Source of the DNA: Ectocarpus siliculosus | Lineage: Eukaryota; Sar; Phaeophyceae; Ectocarpales; Ectocarpaceae | Direction of reading: 5' to 3' | Length of the DNA: 64,000 bases | Assembly (NCBI GenBank): GCA_000310025.1 | Contig: FN649740.1 | Coordinates: 264,728-328,727 of the forward strand | Part shown: positions 11,795-22,887 of the stretch, piece by piece | Numbering within the stretch: the first letter of the stretch is position 1 | Layout of the letters: the number at the start of each line of letters is the position of its first letter | Made by a program: the position numbers and the translations under genes | The notes under the pieces: model-generated | Told to the model about the DNA's origin: nothing | The model's database searches: none | What the model saw: the letters and a program-made list of their open reading frames with translations, nothing else

Positions 11795-14700
11795 ATGTCG
11801 ATGAGTGGCTGCCCTATGGCCCGTGTCCCAGAAATCGCTGGCGTCGTGCTTGCCGTCGTATGTCTTGCGAAGGTATGCAAAGCCTTCACCGCTTCATCAC
11901 GCGGCGCACTCTCCTCGGGCAGCACGAACAACCACGGTGTTCCTCAGGAGCTGTGAGTGTGAACTATGTGTGATAAGGCTATCTGTGTGCGTCAGTGGGG
12001 AAGCAGGAGCAACAAGAACTATCTACAGGGCTCACCCGAACCGCGTTTGCGTTTCAAGTTGATCACGCTGTGTCCGTCGTCGTACAGGCAACCAACCACG
12101 TCACGCAACGACAGTTTGAAAACCGCACCGGTGTGATGATTTACTGCTGTACTGCTGTACACTACACTGCTTGCTTCTACGGCCGCCGCCGCTCCTGTTG
12201 CTGTTGCTGCTGCTGTTGCTGCTGTACTTGTTGCTGTTGTTGTTGTCTTGTGTGCCAATGCAGAACATGGTTGTCGTATGTCGCACATACCACTGGTGGC
12301 ATACCAGGTGTTGTGCGACTACACAAGAGAAATGCGGTGCAATGCTGACTACGCAAGCTGTTGTAACATTTTTTTTTTTTTTTCACTTCATATCAGCGCT
12401 CACAGCACTAGTGCCGTTTATTCCAACCCGTGGTCACACAGAAGAGCCTCTCTCTACCCTCCCCTCCTGCGGTACTTTGCCTTCGGTTTTTAATGCAAGA
12501 AGAGTTCAGCACTCTCTTCCCTCTGTGTACACACGAACTAGCGCTATCCACTTGGCCAGGAGCGGAAGCGAGAGAAAAACTCACTTTGCAAGAAAAGCTC
12601 GCCTACGCTGGGATTCGAACCCCTGACCTGACCTCTAGAAGGTTACGAGGCTACCAACTAAACCACCGGGGCGACCGACAGTCTGGGAGTCATCATGCGC
12701 AGTATCGAACATTCAGATACGGAGTATGCGAAAGCGCTGCGAAAGAGAGGCACACAAAAATGAGGCAAATCCAATCGAACGAGAGCAGATCTCGTACACC
12801 AGTGGTGGCGCTAGCACACATGTTGCTCCTCTCTATGCTATGAAACAATAGCGATTATTTGTGCTTGTGCTGTATGTATCTGCTACAGCATTTTGGGCAG
12901 TTTTCGCACCTCTAGACACTGCTGTAGACATGTGGAGGCCTGGCGGGCATTCATTTCCCCGACGGGCCGAGGATTTCACCGACAGGAACAATCGCCGTAG
13001 ACCTGCATTTCTGTTTTTTTGGAGCTGCACGCCATCTGGCCAAACAAGAGACCAATTCGAAGATCTGATGCGGTTCTCGGGTCACCCGGTTCCTCCACGG
13101 GTTAATCCCGATGAACATATGCGGGAGACAACCACCTCTTCCCGTGCATGTCCCTCTCTGGGTGGCGCTATTGTGTGTTTGGGCTCGATATTTGCTTTCG
13201 TGCTGAAACTATATAGGTCCAAGTGCGAGAGCGCTCTCCTAGAGCGGCTGAAGCTAGCCACGGAGGTCGCTCTGCAAGCCGGTGCCGCCATGAAGCTGGT
13301 CATCAACACCAAGAAGGAAGGCATTGTCCACAAGGGGGCCACAGACCTGTGAGACTGTCGGCACTACAGTAGCAATCGCAGGCATATATAATTCTATCGA
13401 GAGAGGTCGGTCGTTGCGTTTGTACAGACTAGCACCTTGGTTGGCGAAGGATTCACTGCCGACATTTTTTGCGTGGGCGAAACAGGTCTTAGTGCGACAT
13501 CCCCCCCCCTTGTCGTCTGAGCAATGTTCTAGGCCGGTCTTGTCTTTGGGACAGACACCCCTCTTCCTTCGTTCTAAAGGACAGGGCATCGATAGCCCCG
13601 GTCGCGACCCGTTGTGTTCACGCCCTGCGACAGGGGTCAGTTGCCAGATGAATTCGGAATTGCCGGTTGCGGGTGACCTTCTTTGTTTCGTGAAAGCGGC
13701 AACAACAACAACAACAACAACGCTTTAACAAAATACGCGGCAACAACAATAACGCTTGAACAAAATAACAGGGTGACGGCAACGGACAAGGCAAACGAGA
13801 AGCTAATCTTCGATGCGGTGAGAAAGAGCTTCCCAGGGGACGTGCTCATCGGAGAGGAATCTAGCGCGGACGCTGGCTCCATCGCCGCGCTTACGGACGA
13901 GCCAACCTGGATCGTCGACCCCGTAGATGGCACTACCAACTTCGTGCACGGGTTTCCTATGACCTGCGTCAGCATCGGCTTTGGACGCGGAAGCAAGGTC
14001 AGTCGGTTCTACGCGTGTTGTAGTGGCGGAGGAGGATCAGAGCGGCTGACAACGCCGGGGCTGGCGCGTGTGACAAACCGGCTCGCGTTGTACCATCAGT
14101 TTCTTGAGGGTCTGTCGCATTTCCCTTTCTCGTCTTTCTTTTGGTGCTGCCATTAGCCTTGTGTACTTTTCTCGCGAAACGTTTCGTCTTCTTTGTGTGT
14201 CTATCGTTGCTGCAAGCAGTGCCCCAGTTTTCACCTTTCGGCCTGTAGTGTACGATCTGTTTGTTGCTTTTCGTGTCTTGCGACGTTCTGCGGGTAGACA
14301 TGTTGCCGCACTGTGTGCAGACGACTGGTATGAGTTATCCATAGGGTTATCAATGCCGTACGAAACTAACCTCCCGCTGCCCTTTTTCCATTGCCCTTTA
14401 AGTGGTCCCGTTTTTGTACGATTGTTTTGTCCCCGGTCGTCAGATGGAGGTTGGCGTGGTATATGATCCTTGCGCGGACGAGTTGTACCAGGCTGTTCGA
14501 GGCTTCGGGGCCTTCGTGAATGGACGGAAGGCGTCCTCCTCGGACTGCACCGAGTTGGGGAACGCCGTTGTGGTGAGGGGGGGGAACAGGGCACTCGATT
14601 TTGAACAAAACACACACACAAGAAATCACAAGCAGAAAGACAGCCCGTCGGACACTATTTTCAGGTTGACGTGTTGGAGTCTATGTAGTGAAGCTTGAGA

Positions 14701-16069
14701 GACGCGCGTTTGGCCACTTGGAACTCAGTTGAGTCTTTGATTAGGTTTTGGGCACTTTCGTTTTTGGCTCGAACGAGCAGACCGGGAAGCTGGTTGTTAC
14801 ATTGGTTGCCCTACCTGACTCAAGTCTCGACCGTATTGGTATACATAGCCGTTATCGTTGCCTCTAGAAGGGAATGTAGCCGGAGTTTTTTGGTTTAGGC
14901 ACGGACGAAAGGAGAACCAGACCCCGCGGTACTATTAATTCATTAGACAGTAGAGGCGAATGTGTGACCCACCCCCCCTCCCCATCCTCAGATAACGGAG
15001 TACGGGTACCAGAGGGACCCCGTGGCGGTTCGGAAGATGATGGAGGTTACGGAGAAGGTTCTCAGAAAATGCCGGGGCCTTCGGCAGGTGCAGTCAGAGT
15101 ATTCCTGCGTGCTCTTCCTAGGTAGCACATGTTGTTGAACTACTGTTTCACATTGGTGGGAACGTACCGTCACGGCGTGCTCGGGTTGCACCCATCTCCG
15201 TCCCTCACTCCCCGTATTCCCACCGCCGGTTTTTCACCGTGGAAAGGCAGCCTGTTTTCGTGAACAAACCCAGTCGCGATATAGGTGTCTCCAGCCCGTT
15301 TTCCAAGCGGTTCCAACGATTGCGTCTCGTCAAAATCTACACCCGTGTAACCAAGGCGTTTTTTGGGCCTCCTCCTGATTGGTCCATGCTCGCCTTGGGC
15401 CTGCTTTTTACAGGTTGGCAGCGGGTGCCTGGACCTTTGTTGGGTGGGCTGCGGCAGGGTAGACGCCTTGTACTCGGGGGTGGCTGGAGAGGGTTGGCAG
15501 CCGTGGGACTATGCCGCAGGTTGGCTTTTCATCGAAGAGGCGGGGGGGGTCGTCAAGCAAGTGAGACGGAGACGCTATGCATAGTAGTTGTGGCCCAAAC
15601 AGGATTGGATCCGATTCGGTTGCACGATATATCGGACCTCACGTTATTTAGGCTTATGAATGATCGCGTATGTTGCAAGGTGCTGATTCTGTCTTTAAAG
15701 TGGTTGCAACTTCATGATGTTACCCGAAATGGCACAACGAAGCTCCCTTCGTGCCCTATGGGCAACGGCGAAGCCCCAGCGGCGTGTATGCAAGTCACAT
15801 CGTTGTTTGTGGGGGGTCCAGTGCTTGTAGTCGCTGCAAACTTGCGTGCCCTTCTCCTCAACATCAGAGTTTGGAGTAGCACTAAACGGGTTTCTTCGTG
15901 GTTTTTACACTATCCACCCTCATGCCTTTTATATGTTGTTCTCGCCCCCGTTCGTCGTGTTGTCTTCTTACAAAAGGTGGACGGAAGCCCCTTCCACGTG
16001 TTCAGCAAGTCTGTACTGTCCGCCGCGAGCCGAGAACTCGCGGACGAGCTCGTGTCGACCATACGGTGA
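11795..16069 (+). CDS. Inositol monophosphatase family enzyme, probably plastid-targeted, 326 aa
   Basis: This is a Mg2+-dependent sugar or inositol phosphate phosphatase. Family members hydrolyse myo-inositol-1-phosphate, galactose-1-phosphate or histidinol-phosphate, and the substrate is not decided by sequence here. Seven exons: 11795-11952, 13217-13348, 13772-13997, 14444-14572, 14992-15087, 15414-15560 and 15977-16069 (981 nt, all phases match). The metal-site motifs are present: GEESSA near residues 124-129, [15 protein letters not shown] at 143-157 (Asp146 and Asp149 as ligands) and PWDYAAG around 277-283. Exon 1 supplies a hydrophobic signal peptide followed by [11 protein letters not shown], an ASAFAP-like Ala-Phe motif, so import into a secondary plastid is likely (inference). 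Intron 1 (1.26 kb) carries an antisense tRNA-derived SINE and a CTG/TTG-rich run. The length fits the family after removal of the presequence. Confidence 0.93.
12190..12245. repeat. Interrupted CTG/TTG microsatellite in intron 1 of the IMPase gene
   Basis: About 55 bp composed almost wholly of CTG and TTG triplets, with a few interruptions. It lies in an intron, so it has no coding effect. It produces spurious Cys-rich and Gln-rich open frames on the two strands. Confidence 0.8.
12369..12674 (-). mobile_element. tRNA-derived SINE, copy A (antisense in IMPase intron 1)
   Basis: Read on the minus strand, the element starts with a tRNA-like head of about 70 bp. This has an A-box-like TTTAGTTGGTA and a perfect B box GGTTCGAATCC, followed by about 220 bp of non-tRNA body and a 15-nt poly(A) tail (seen as T at 12369-12383). 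It aligns over nearly 300 bp with 53042-53339, roughly nine positions in ten identical by eye. That structure (pol III promoter head, body, poly(A)) defines a SINE. I see no clear target-site duplication. The head cannot form a full seven-pair acceptor stem, so it is not a functional tRNA gene. Confidence 0.82.
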
Positions 16070-17447
16070 CATTTTGATTATAGCTAGAATTTCTTGGGTG
16101 TTTATCTAGCTTAGCAGGATCTGCTAGGGTGAGCGCTTCCTGACAGAGCACGGCCATCTACGTGTCAGCATTTCCTAAGTCGTGTTTTGGAGATTTTTCG
16201 TGGGGTCCGTCGAAAGGAATCGATCCCATCCGCGTTTTCTGTCTTCTCCGAAGCGGTGTCCATTGCCCGCTCCTGAGGCTCGCACCGTTCCCTGTCTCTC
16301 TCTGTACTGTGCGTTGACCAATCTGCTCCGCCTCTCGGTCTTGCTAGCTACATATATACATCTGACGAACATCGTCGAGATCAAAACTGATGTAACCGTC
16401 AAGAGATGGAGGGCCCATTGGAGCCGGACTGGATCAGAAACAAGGTGGTTGATCTTCAACCACAACCAACGTTGGCACGTCGCAAGGATTGTTCGTTGTT
16501 TTTAGGTGTTTGTCGTGATCAGGCTGTACTTCTGCGGCCAGTTCTGGGCTTGACTGTTGTTGAGAGCCCGCGAGGCGTTGTGCAAGGTGTTCACCAGGCT
16601 GTTCATGTACTTGGCGCGCGCAAGAGAAACGACTGCTTCCTCTGTTGACACCGTGGAGGGTAAAGACCGGGAAATACTTCCTCGTGAGCCTGCGTTTGAC
16701 AAGAGGGACAAAGATCTGTGGTTCTTGTCAATCACACCCGCTGCTGCTGTTGTATGGAAACACGACAAAAATAAAATGTGCCAAGGGCGACTGCTTGTGC
16801 TTCGAACATGAGCGGCTTCGCCCCTTATATTAAGCGCATCAACGTTTCAGCGTGTGCACATACTGGAAGCGGCATCTTTCCCACGCCAATAAATGTACTG
16901 CTCGTGCCGTTGTGGATGTGATAGTGGTTGCTACTTGTAGGGGTGGTATGGGACAACTAGCGATCTGCAGTTAGCCTAACCCTTGAATATACACAAAAAC
17001 CACAGCGAGAACTCTGCACTAACCTGCCCGAAACCCTCAGAATCGTCGCACAATCCAGTGGGCCGACAAAAGAAAAAAGCGACACAGCACGCACTGATCT
17101 AACCCGGCTTTCCCATTTTTACATATCGGAGGCTAGTCATGGTAAAGTACTATATTAATCAATACACATGTGATATGCAAGAATGGTACTGGTACAACAA
17201 AGGTAGACAGACTACAATATTTATGTCCGGTCGGTGAATGGGCACAGATAACACTTTAATTTGCTCTATCAACAGAGGGCGCAACCAAAACTCTACGCGC
17301 AACCCTTCTAGGTGCCTCGGGAGCCTCAAAAACATTGACTTCGGATTGTGGCACTGCAGCAGCGACGACACATACCTGAAACAACCCTACAACATCCACA
17401 CACGGCGCAAAACGGTGTTTCGGTTGTTAGCCTGCGAACCACGCAAG
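16070..17447. other. Convergent intergenic spacer
   Basis: This separates the 3' ends of the plus-strand IMPase gene and the minus-strand duplicated-domain gene. It presumably contains both 3' UTRs. Small open frames here show no recognisable domain, and I see no repeat or RNA gene. Confidence 0.5.
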
Positions 17448-20400
17448 TCAAGCCACAAAGGGCGATCGGTCGCCACCGTCAGCGGTGCATCTGTCCGTGT
17501 CAAGCCACACTGGCGGTGGAGGGCCCGCGGTTCCATCCAAGTGATCGTGCCGGCCGGCCTCTTCGTCCACCATCCAGCTGAGCAGCTCCTTTTGCCTCAC
17601 GTCGTACTCACTCCTGCTGTCCTCCTTCATCCTCTCGTGCCGCAGTTCGTTCTCGCGGATGGCGAGGGCCCACAGCTGGCGGCGCTGGCTGCTCGCCGTT
17701 GTGATCGGCACCACGGAGATGTCCCCAGGGGCGGCAGCAACCCCGCAAGGTCCCAATGGCGAAGAATCTGCCGCTCTTGCCCTCTTGACGCGGTGCAGCA
17801 GCAGCGTTGCCCCCCACCTTTCCGCCACCTTCGAACCGATGTCCCTGCCACTATAGCCGACGTTCCGAACGGCGCTGTTCGAGGTGCTCTTGCTAGCCTT
17901 TTCTCGCTCCTCCTTGCCACTCACAAGGAGTGCCGTCGTATGCAAGTTTGCGCGCGTCACCACCGCGGCCGCTTCTGCCGCCGCGGCCGCTGCTGCCGCT
18001 CCGCTCAAGTTGCTCCTGGTGATTGCGGGGCCGCTCATCCCGTGGACGACGTCTAGCTCGCCCGCTTGCACCTTGGCATCCTGAAGCATTGTCGCAAGTA
18101 ATTTCTTCAGTGCGGCCGCCTTCGTCTGGCGAGCCCTCCTCAGCTCGCTTGCGGTCATCCTAAGCTCTATACGTGGCCCGCCTGGAAAGCTGGTCGGGCT
18201 GGAAAGGGTGAAGACGTCGTCGTTGCCGAGGGCGGCCGACCGGACTCCAAGCCCGCCCACTGTTGGTGCGGTTGCTACCGTTGCGGCCGCGGCTCTCGTG
18301 ATCGCAGGTGTCACAACGAGGTGGCTGTTTGCAGGAGCGCCAATGTCGCCACCTTCACTGACAGTATCCGAATCTACTTCCGCCGGCGGTGACGAGAGCA
18401 TCGTACCTCCGGTCGCTGCGGCCAACTCGGCCAGTTCTGCCAGCTCCGCCATTTCCGCCGTTGCCGCCGCCACCGCCGCTTCCCCGCTTGATTCGTTGTC
18501 CTGCTGCTGCTGCTGCTGCTGCTGCTTCTCTTGCTGTTGCTGCTCTTGCTGCTGTTGAATCGCTTCCGTTTGAGTATGAGACCCCCCTCCTTCGAGAAGA
18601 ACGGGGCCACCACTACCCACAACCGTCAGTGGTACCACGTCAGTAGGCATGGCTGGGGCAGTGGGCGACTCGTCCAATCCAGAAATGTCAGGGCTTTGAG
18701 CTGTGCCGAGAATCGCATCAGCACTCCGCCTAGCGCGCATGTCTTCGCCCCTCCTCCTTGTCCATACCCGGAAAATCTCTCCCGCAATGGCGCGTTTGAC
18801 GAGGTCTGGGGCGGCGAAGTTCGCCAGTACGGCGTCACAGCACGCCCTGAACGCAGAATAGATCGACCCACGTTTTGGTTCGATGGCAGACAAGAGCGGG
18901 AGTGAGCAAGCGTGAGGTCTGCAAAATTGTCTTGGAGTGTCGATTGAATTGGCCCAGCACGACATGCCGCAGATAATGTCGATCAAGGGTCAGTGGCTTG
19001 TGCCCCCGACTACGTCTTCAAAGCCCCAAACGCCAAATGGTGCACTACTATCCCCCAAAGAAGAAAGAAATACCACAAGCTTCTTATTCGCAAGGACTCA
19101 CACTGCTCAGGATGATATTGGAAACGGAGTGAGGACAACGCGGAACCACTCGCGACTTCGCAACATCTTACTGTGCCCGGCAGAATAAACTCCTTCCCCC
19201 CTCCTTTCCGGACCCGGGTCAAGTAAATCACACGCAACCAGCCAGAACGAAACGCCAGCACGCAATTGCACCCCCCTGAACCACGAGTTCACTCAACCAT
19301 CTGCATCCCTTGTTCGCCACCCGACAGACTTGACTTACCTCAGAGCCAAGAGATTTTTTCTTGTGATGTCCAACCCGTGTGCCACCACCAGCTCCGACGA
19401 CGGCACAATCTCCCCGTCCACCATAAACCCCGTCAGCGGGACCTTTAACACATCCAAGGGCATACGACGTGTAGGGATCGGAATAACGAAATACGACAAT
19501 TTGACCGTACAGCTCACTCTCGAAACACGTGACGTGCACATGAGCTTGAACTCGTCAGCGATCACGATCTCTCTAGTTCGATTTTAGCTTACCTTGAGCC
19601 GTAGGGAGGGCCGGCACTGCTTCCCCTCCACGATTTGCACGTGGAGCGGCAGGTCGTATTCGACGGCGCTCTCGCCACCTTCTCCCCCCTCTTCCGTTGC
19701 CGCAGGAACCACCACCGTCTTCTTCTTCTTCTTCTTTCTTCGGTGCATCGACGTGGAATCAAGGTCCTTCGTCCTCGGCCGGCCGTTGTCATGGTCGTCA
19801 ACGAATCCGTCGTTCGCGAAGGCAGCAGCGCCACCAAACAACAACGAGAACTCAGCATTGGCACCCCCGACCGTAGCTCTGCTTCCTCCTCCTTCTCCCG
19901 CGACACGTCTGCCGCCAGAACGAGGATCTGACGATGCCGGCTGCAGCGATTCAGGTGAGCGTGAAAATCCTGTCGCCCCCGGTTCCGGCCCTACAGTTTC
20001 CGCCCCGCCGGAGCCGTACACATCTACGGATGGAGGCGCCGGCTCCAGCTTTCCCTCAAGAACTTTGGGGTCCGATTTCAGCGCTTCCAGCGCCATCTTG
20101 CACTGAAGAGGCCGGTTGACGGCTCGGAGGTCGCCCGCTTTCACCCTTAACTCCATGTCGCTACCCGTGTAGGTCATGTGGATAACTCGAGAGTCCGGTA
20201 CCCATCTCCCCGCTGGTGTTGGCGACGGCGGCCCAGACCGGTCGACATCAAAACAAAAAAAGCGGCAGAACAGCGCATACAAGTTACACCAAACATACAG
20301 AATAAAACGAAGCAGAGAAAAACACGCCGTACGAATGAAAAACTAAACAGGTGAATTATTTTGGGCACTCAAAGTACAGCCGCAGGGATTAACTTCGCAG

Positions 20401-22216
20401 TGGGACGATATCGATCTGATTCCGGAGGCTGGGTCATCCTGGCTACCCTGGAGTGCTTTACGTGCCTGGCCTCGCGAAGCTAACACTAGCAAGCGTGTTC
20501 GGGTAAGAATCGCCCAGTCCGGTGTTCTCTCCAGAACCAGCCGGTCGACGCTTATACTACTCACGAACCACACACATACACGCGCGCAGTCCCTGCGGGC
20601 TTTCTCAACGCCGATCAACTCAACTGAAACAAATAGCATCGCATGATACAACATGATTACCTCCATAGTGGCTGGATTCCACGGCCAATGATGAGCCCTC
20701 TGGCGGTTTGACATGTTCCTCGTCGTAGCGAATCATGGCTTCCGCTGCGATGATTGTGTGAATCGACGTGGGCATCTTCGATCGGTCTGTGGGAAGCAGC
20801 GTGTCCCGGAATGCCCTGCCTCGACCGGAGAAGATGATCGTTTTTTAGTGGCGAGCAACGCGGGGTGGCCTTCGTGGATATCAAGTGAAGAAAAATGAAG
20901 TGACAACAGTAGCATTTCACACGAGGAGAGAGCTACAAGGATGAGTTCCGTGGGCACTCGGTGGTAGGTCAACAGAGAGTTTTGCAGGAAAGCGATGAGG
21001 GACACGTATCAACATCGCCATCTGCTACAAGGCGTCATCCTCGCCGTGTTTCCTACAAGTATAACGCACCACCGCTGTTCCGGGCTGCAAGCGCTGTTCC
21101 GGGCTGCAAGACACGGATAGCCACAAAGGAGTATGGCGAAGTGATTCCCATGGGAATAACTGGCTGTTGTATCGAGCAAAACATGATGATAATGACTACT
21201 GCTGTATCGAGGAAAACGTGACGATAGGTACGGGCTAAAATAGATGCTCATTTCTCCAGGGTCATTCCTCGTCCAAGGTTGGTGGGCACGTTCAGTAGAC
21301 GCATGTAAGAAATCATGTTTCCGGTCGCACCGCCTGCCGAAGTTTGGCCAAGCCTCGTGAGGGAGAAAGAAGAAGAGCAAATAAAACTCTGTGCTACACA
21401 GAGCCCCAAATACGATGGATTCAAGAGGGGTCGCACACGTTACTTGTGAATGTCGCATTGGGGAGAGAGGGGGGGGGCAATGGTGTGATCGACGTAGGTG
21501 GTGTTGATGTTGCGGTTTCTCACGGTCACATGACTACTTGCTACCGTACCGTGTAGATCATGTACCATGGTAAAGAAGTACAGAGGTCGGTTCAGAGGGA
21601 GGGGTGCCTTCTTTGCGGTTGATCAGCACAAACATGCATGGACGACGCCCCGGACACCAATTTTCAACCTTGCACACATGGTTCACATCCTCTTGCTTGC
21701 GAGCATTACGCACCTTAGGGCCAAGAGGTTCTCTCTCGTGAATCCTGGCAGTACACCGAAGTTGTAAGCCCTGTTCTTGAGAGTGCACTTCTCGTTGTCT
21801 ATGCGAAACCCTCCCAATGTGATATCCAGCTTCACACCGCCGGCCTGCCTGTAGATATTGGTGGGGATCACGACCAAATCCCCGTTTTCCAGCCTCATCA
21901 GTCGCTTTCTCTTGGGGGCTGCCACTGGCTTTGTGGTTGCTGCGATCGGCAGCGTCGTGTGGGAGATGCCAGCGGCTGCAGCGGCGGCACTGAACACAGA
22001 CGCAGCTACGACGGTTGGAGTACCATTGCTGGCAGCCCCCTTGACTTCCCGCGATGAATTAGCACCTCCAATCAACGATAGTAGCGGTGATTCTCGCACC
22101 TCAGCCGGTGCTGGCAAAGGTCCGGCGGCTGCCGAAGCTTCGACTGCCGCAACGGCTGCTGCTGTAAGGGTTGCAATATCGGAAGGCCCCCGACTTGCAC
22201 CTTGCCCCGCATCCAT
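17448..22216 (-). CDS. Unrecognised 984-aa protein with two copies of a novel-looking domain
   Basis: I do not recognise this family. Exons in transcript order: 22216-21714, 20815-20661, 20212-19593, 19544-19339 and 18918-17448 (2955 nt, in phase, no internal stop). An Ala-rich N-terminus leads to a module with VVIPTNIYRQ, LGGFRID and TRENLLALR, a helix-like stretch, then MELRVKAGDLR. A second module repeats this order: YFVIPIPTRR, LTGFMVD, TRKNLLALR, a matching helical stretch, a Gln-rich linker (18500-18560), then IELRMTASELR. In both modules a phase-2 intron falls at the same place, inside the last codon of NLLALR, so exon-level duplication is likely. Basic runs (KRKR, RRKKKKKK) suggest nuclear location; this is inference. 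The acceptor at 19545 has a poor pyrimidine tract and is the weakest junction. The start ATG at 22216 was chosen because upstream sequence is low quality as protein. The gene is divergent from the TMTC gene. Confidence 0.72.
18497..18555 (-). repeat. CAG/CTG repeat encoding a polyglutamine linker
   Basis: On the minus strand this reads as Gln-rich runs ([19 protein letters not shown]) inside the last exon of the duplicated-domain gene. The triplet tract is interrupted by GAG and AAG codons. It marks a disordered linker between the second module's two conserved halves. Confidence 0.85.
21073..21110. repeat. Perfect 19-bp tandem duplication in an intron
   Basis: The unit CGCTGTTCCGGGCTGCAAG occurs twice back to back within the first intron of the duplicated-domain gene (21713-20816). 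Nothing suggests a function. A second, imperfect duplication of a TGTATCGAG-AAAAC segment follows at about 21166-21225. Confidence 0.8.
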
Positions 22217-22887
22217 ATCTCCGGAGAACGTGGAGAAAGAAGACGCAACACACGCCGACCGGGATGGGTAAGACACCGACCGTTGGTCGTCGATAGGAAG
22301 GGATGATGGCGTGCTGATGCGCTGTGAGGATAAGAGAGAGACAACCACACAGGCAGAGGGGTAGACGGGCACTGCCTGCGCCCACAGCAGAGAGAGTAGA
22401 GAGGAACGAAATGTCGGGGCATCAGTAGACTGGGACAACCGAAGGGTAGGTGTATTGATCCGCATGCTACACGTATACATACTGAGCCCCTTTGGCCGAT
22501 TGACCTGCCCTGCCTGTGCTGCAGCAGCCCCGCCCTGCCACACCTCCTGTCCTTTGCTCTCCTTCCCCCGTTCTTGTTCTTTCCCTCTATATACGAGGGC
22601 CAGGGGCAATGTCTCGTGCCTGGCCGGCCAGCGGGTCGGTGCTGCTGCGACGGGTGCCCAGGTGAAGCCTTACCGCCGTAAACGGATCCAAGGAGAAAAA
22701 GATATAGAGATACACGACCAGATATCCAGAGAGGATTGCCCCGCGACAGCAGTATTGTATCGACTTGTCGTTGGTTCGTGAAAATGATGCAAAGTACCGT
22801 AGTATCACAGAAGAAGGACTGCCCACTCTCGGAGTTTAGTTGGGGTTGACGGCGGGATATACCTTTACCTGTGTGAAGGAAAACACG
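22217..22887. promoter_or_regulatory. Divergent intergenic region between the duplicated-domain and TMTC genes
   Basis: 671 bp between two start codons on opposite strands, so promoters and 5' UTRs of both genes should lie here. Long open frames on the minus strand (for example 22072-22983) run through it but have no family features and are taken as chance. No core promoter motif was identified. Confidence 0.35.

Noticed and set aside
12600-12675. Possible tRNA gene (minus strand) with CTA anticodon
   Set aside because: A and B boxes are present, but the acceptor and anticodon stems have mismatches and the sequence continues into a SINE body with poly(A), repeated at 53 kb.
12430-12843. 137-residue plus-strand open frame containing [18 protein letters not shown]
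   Set aside because: The GIRTPDL stretch is the antisense translation of a tRNA B box inside SINE copy A. The frame is an artefact of the mobile element.
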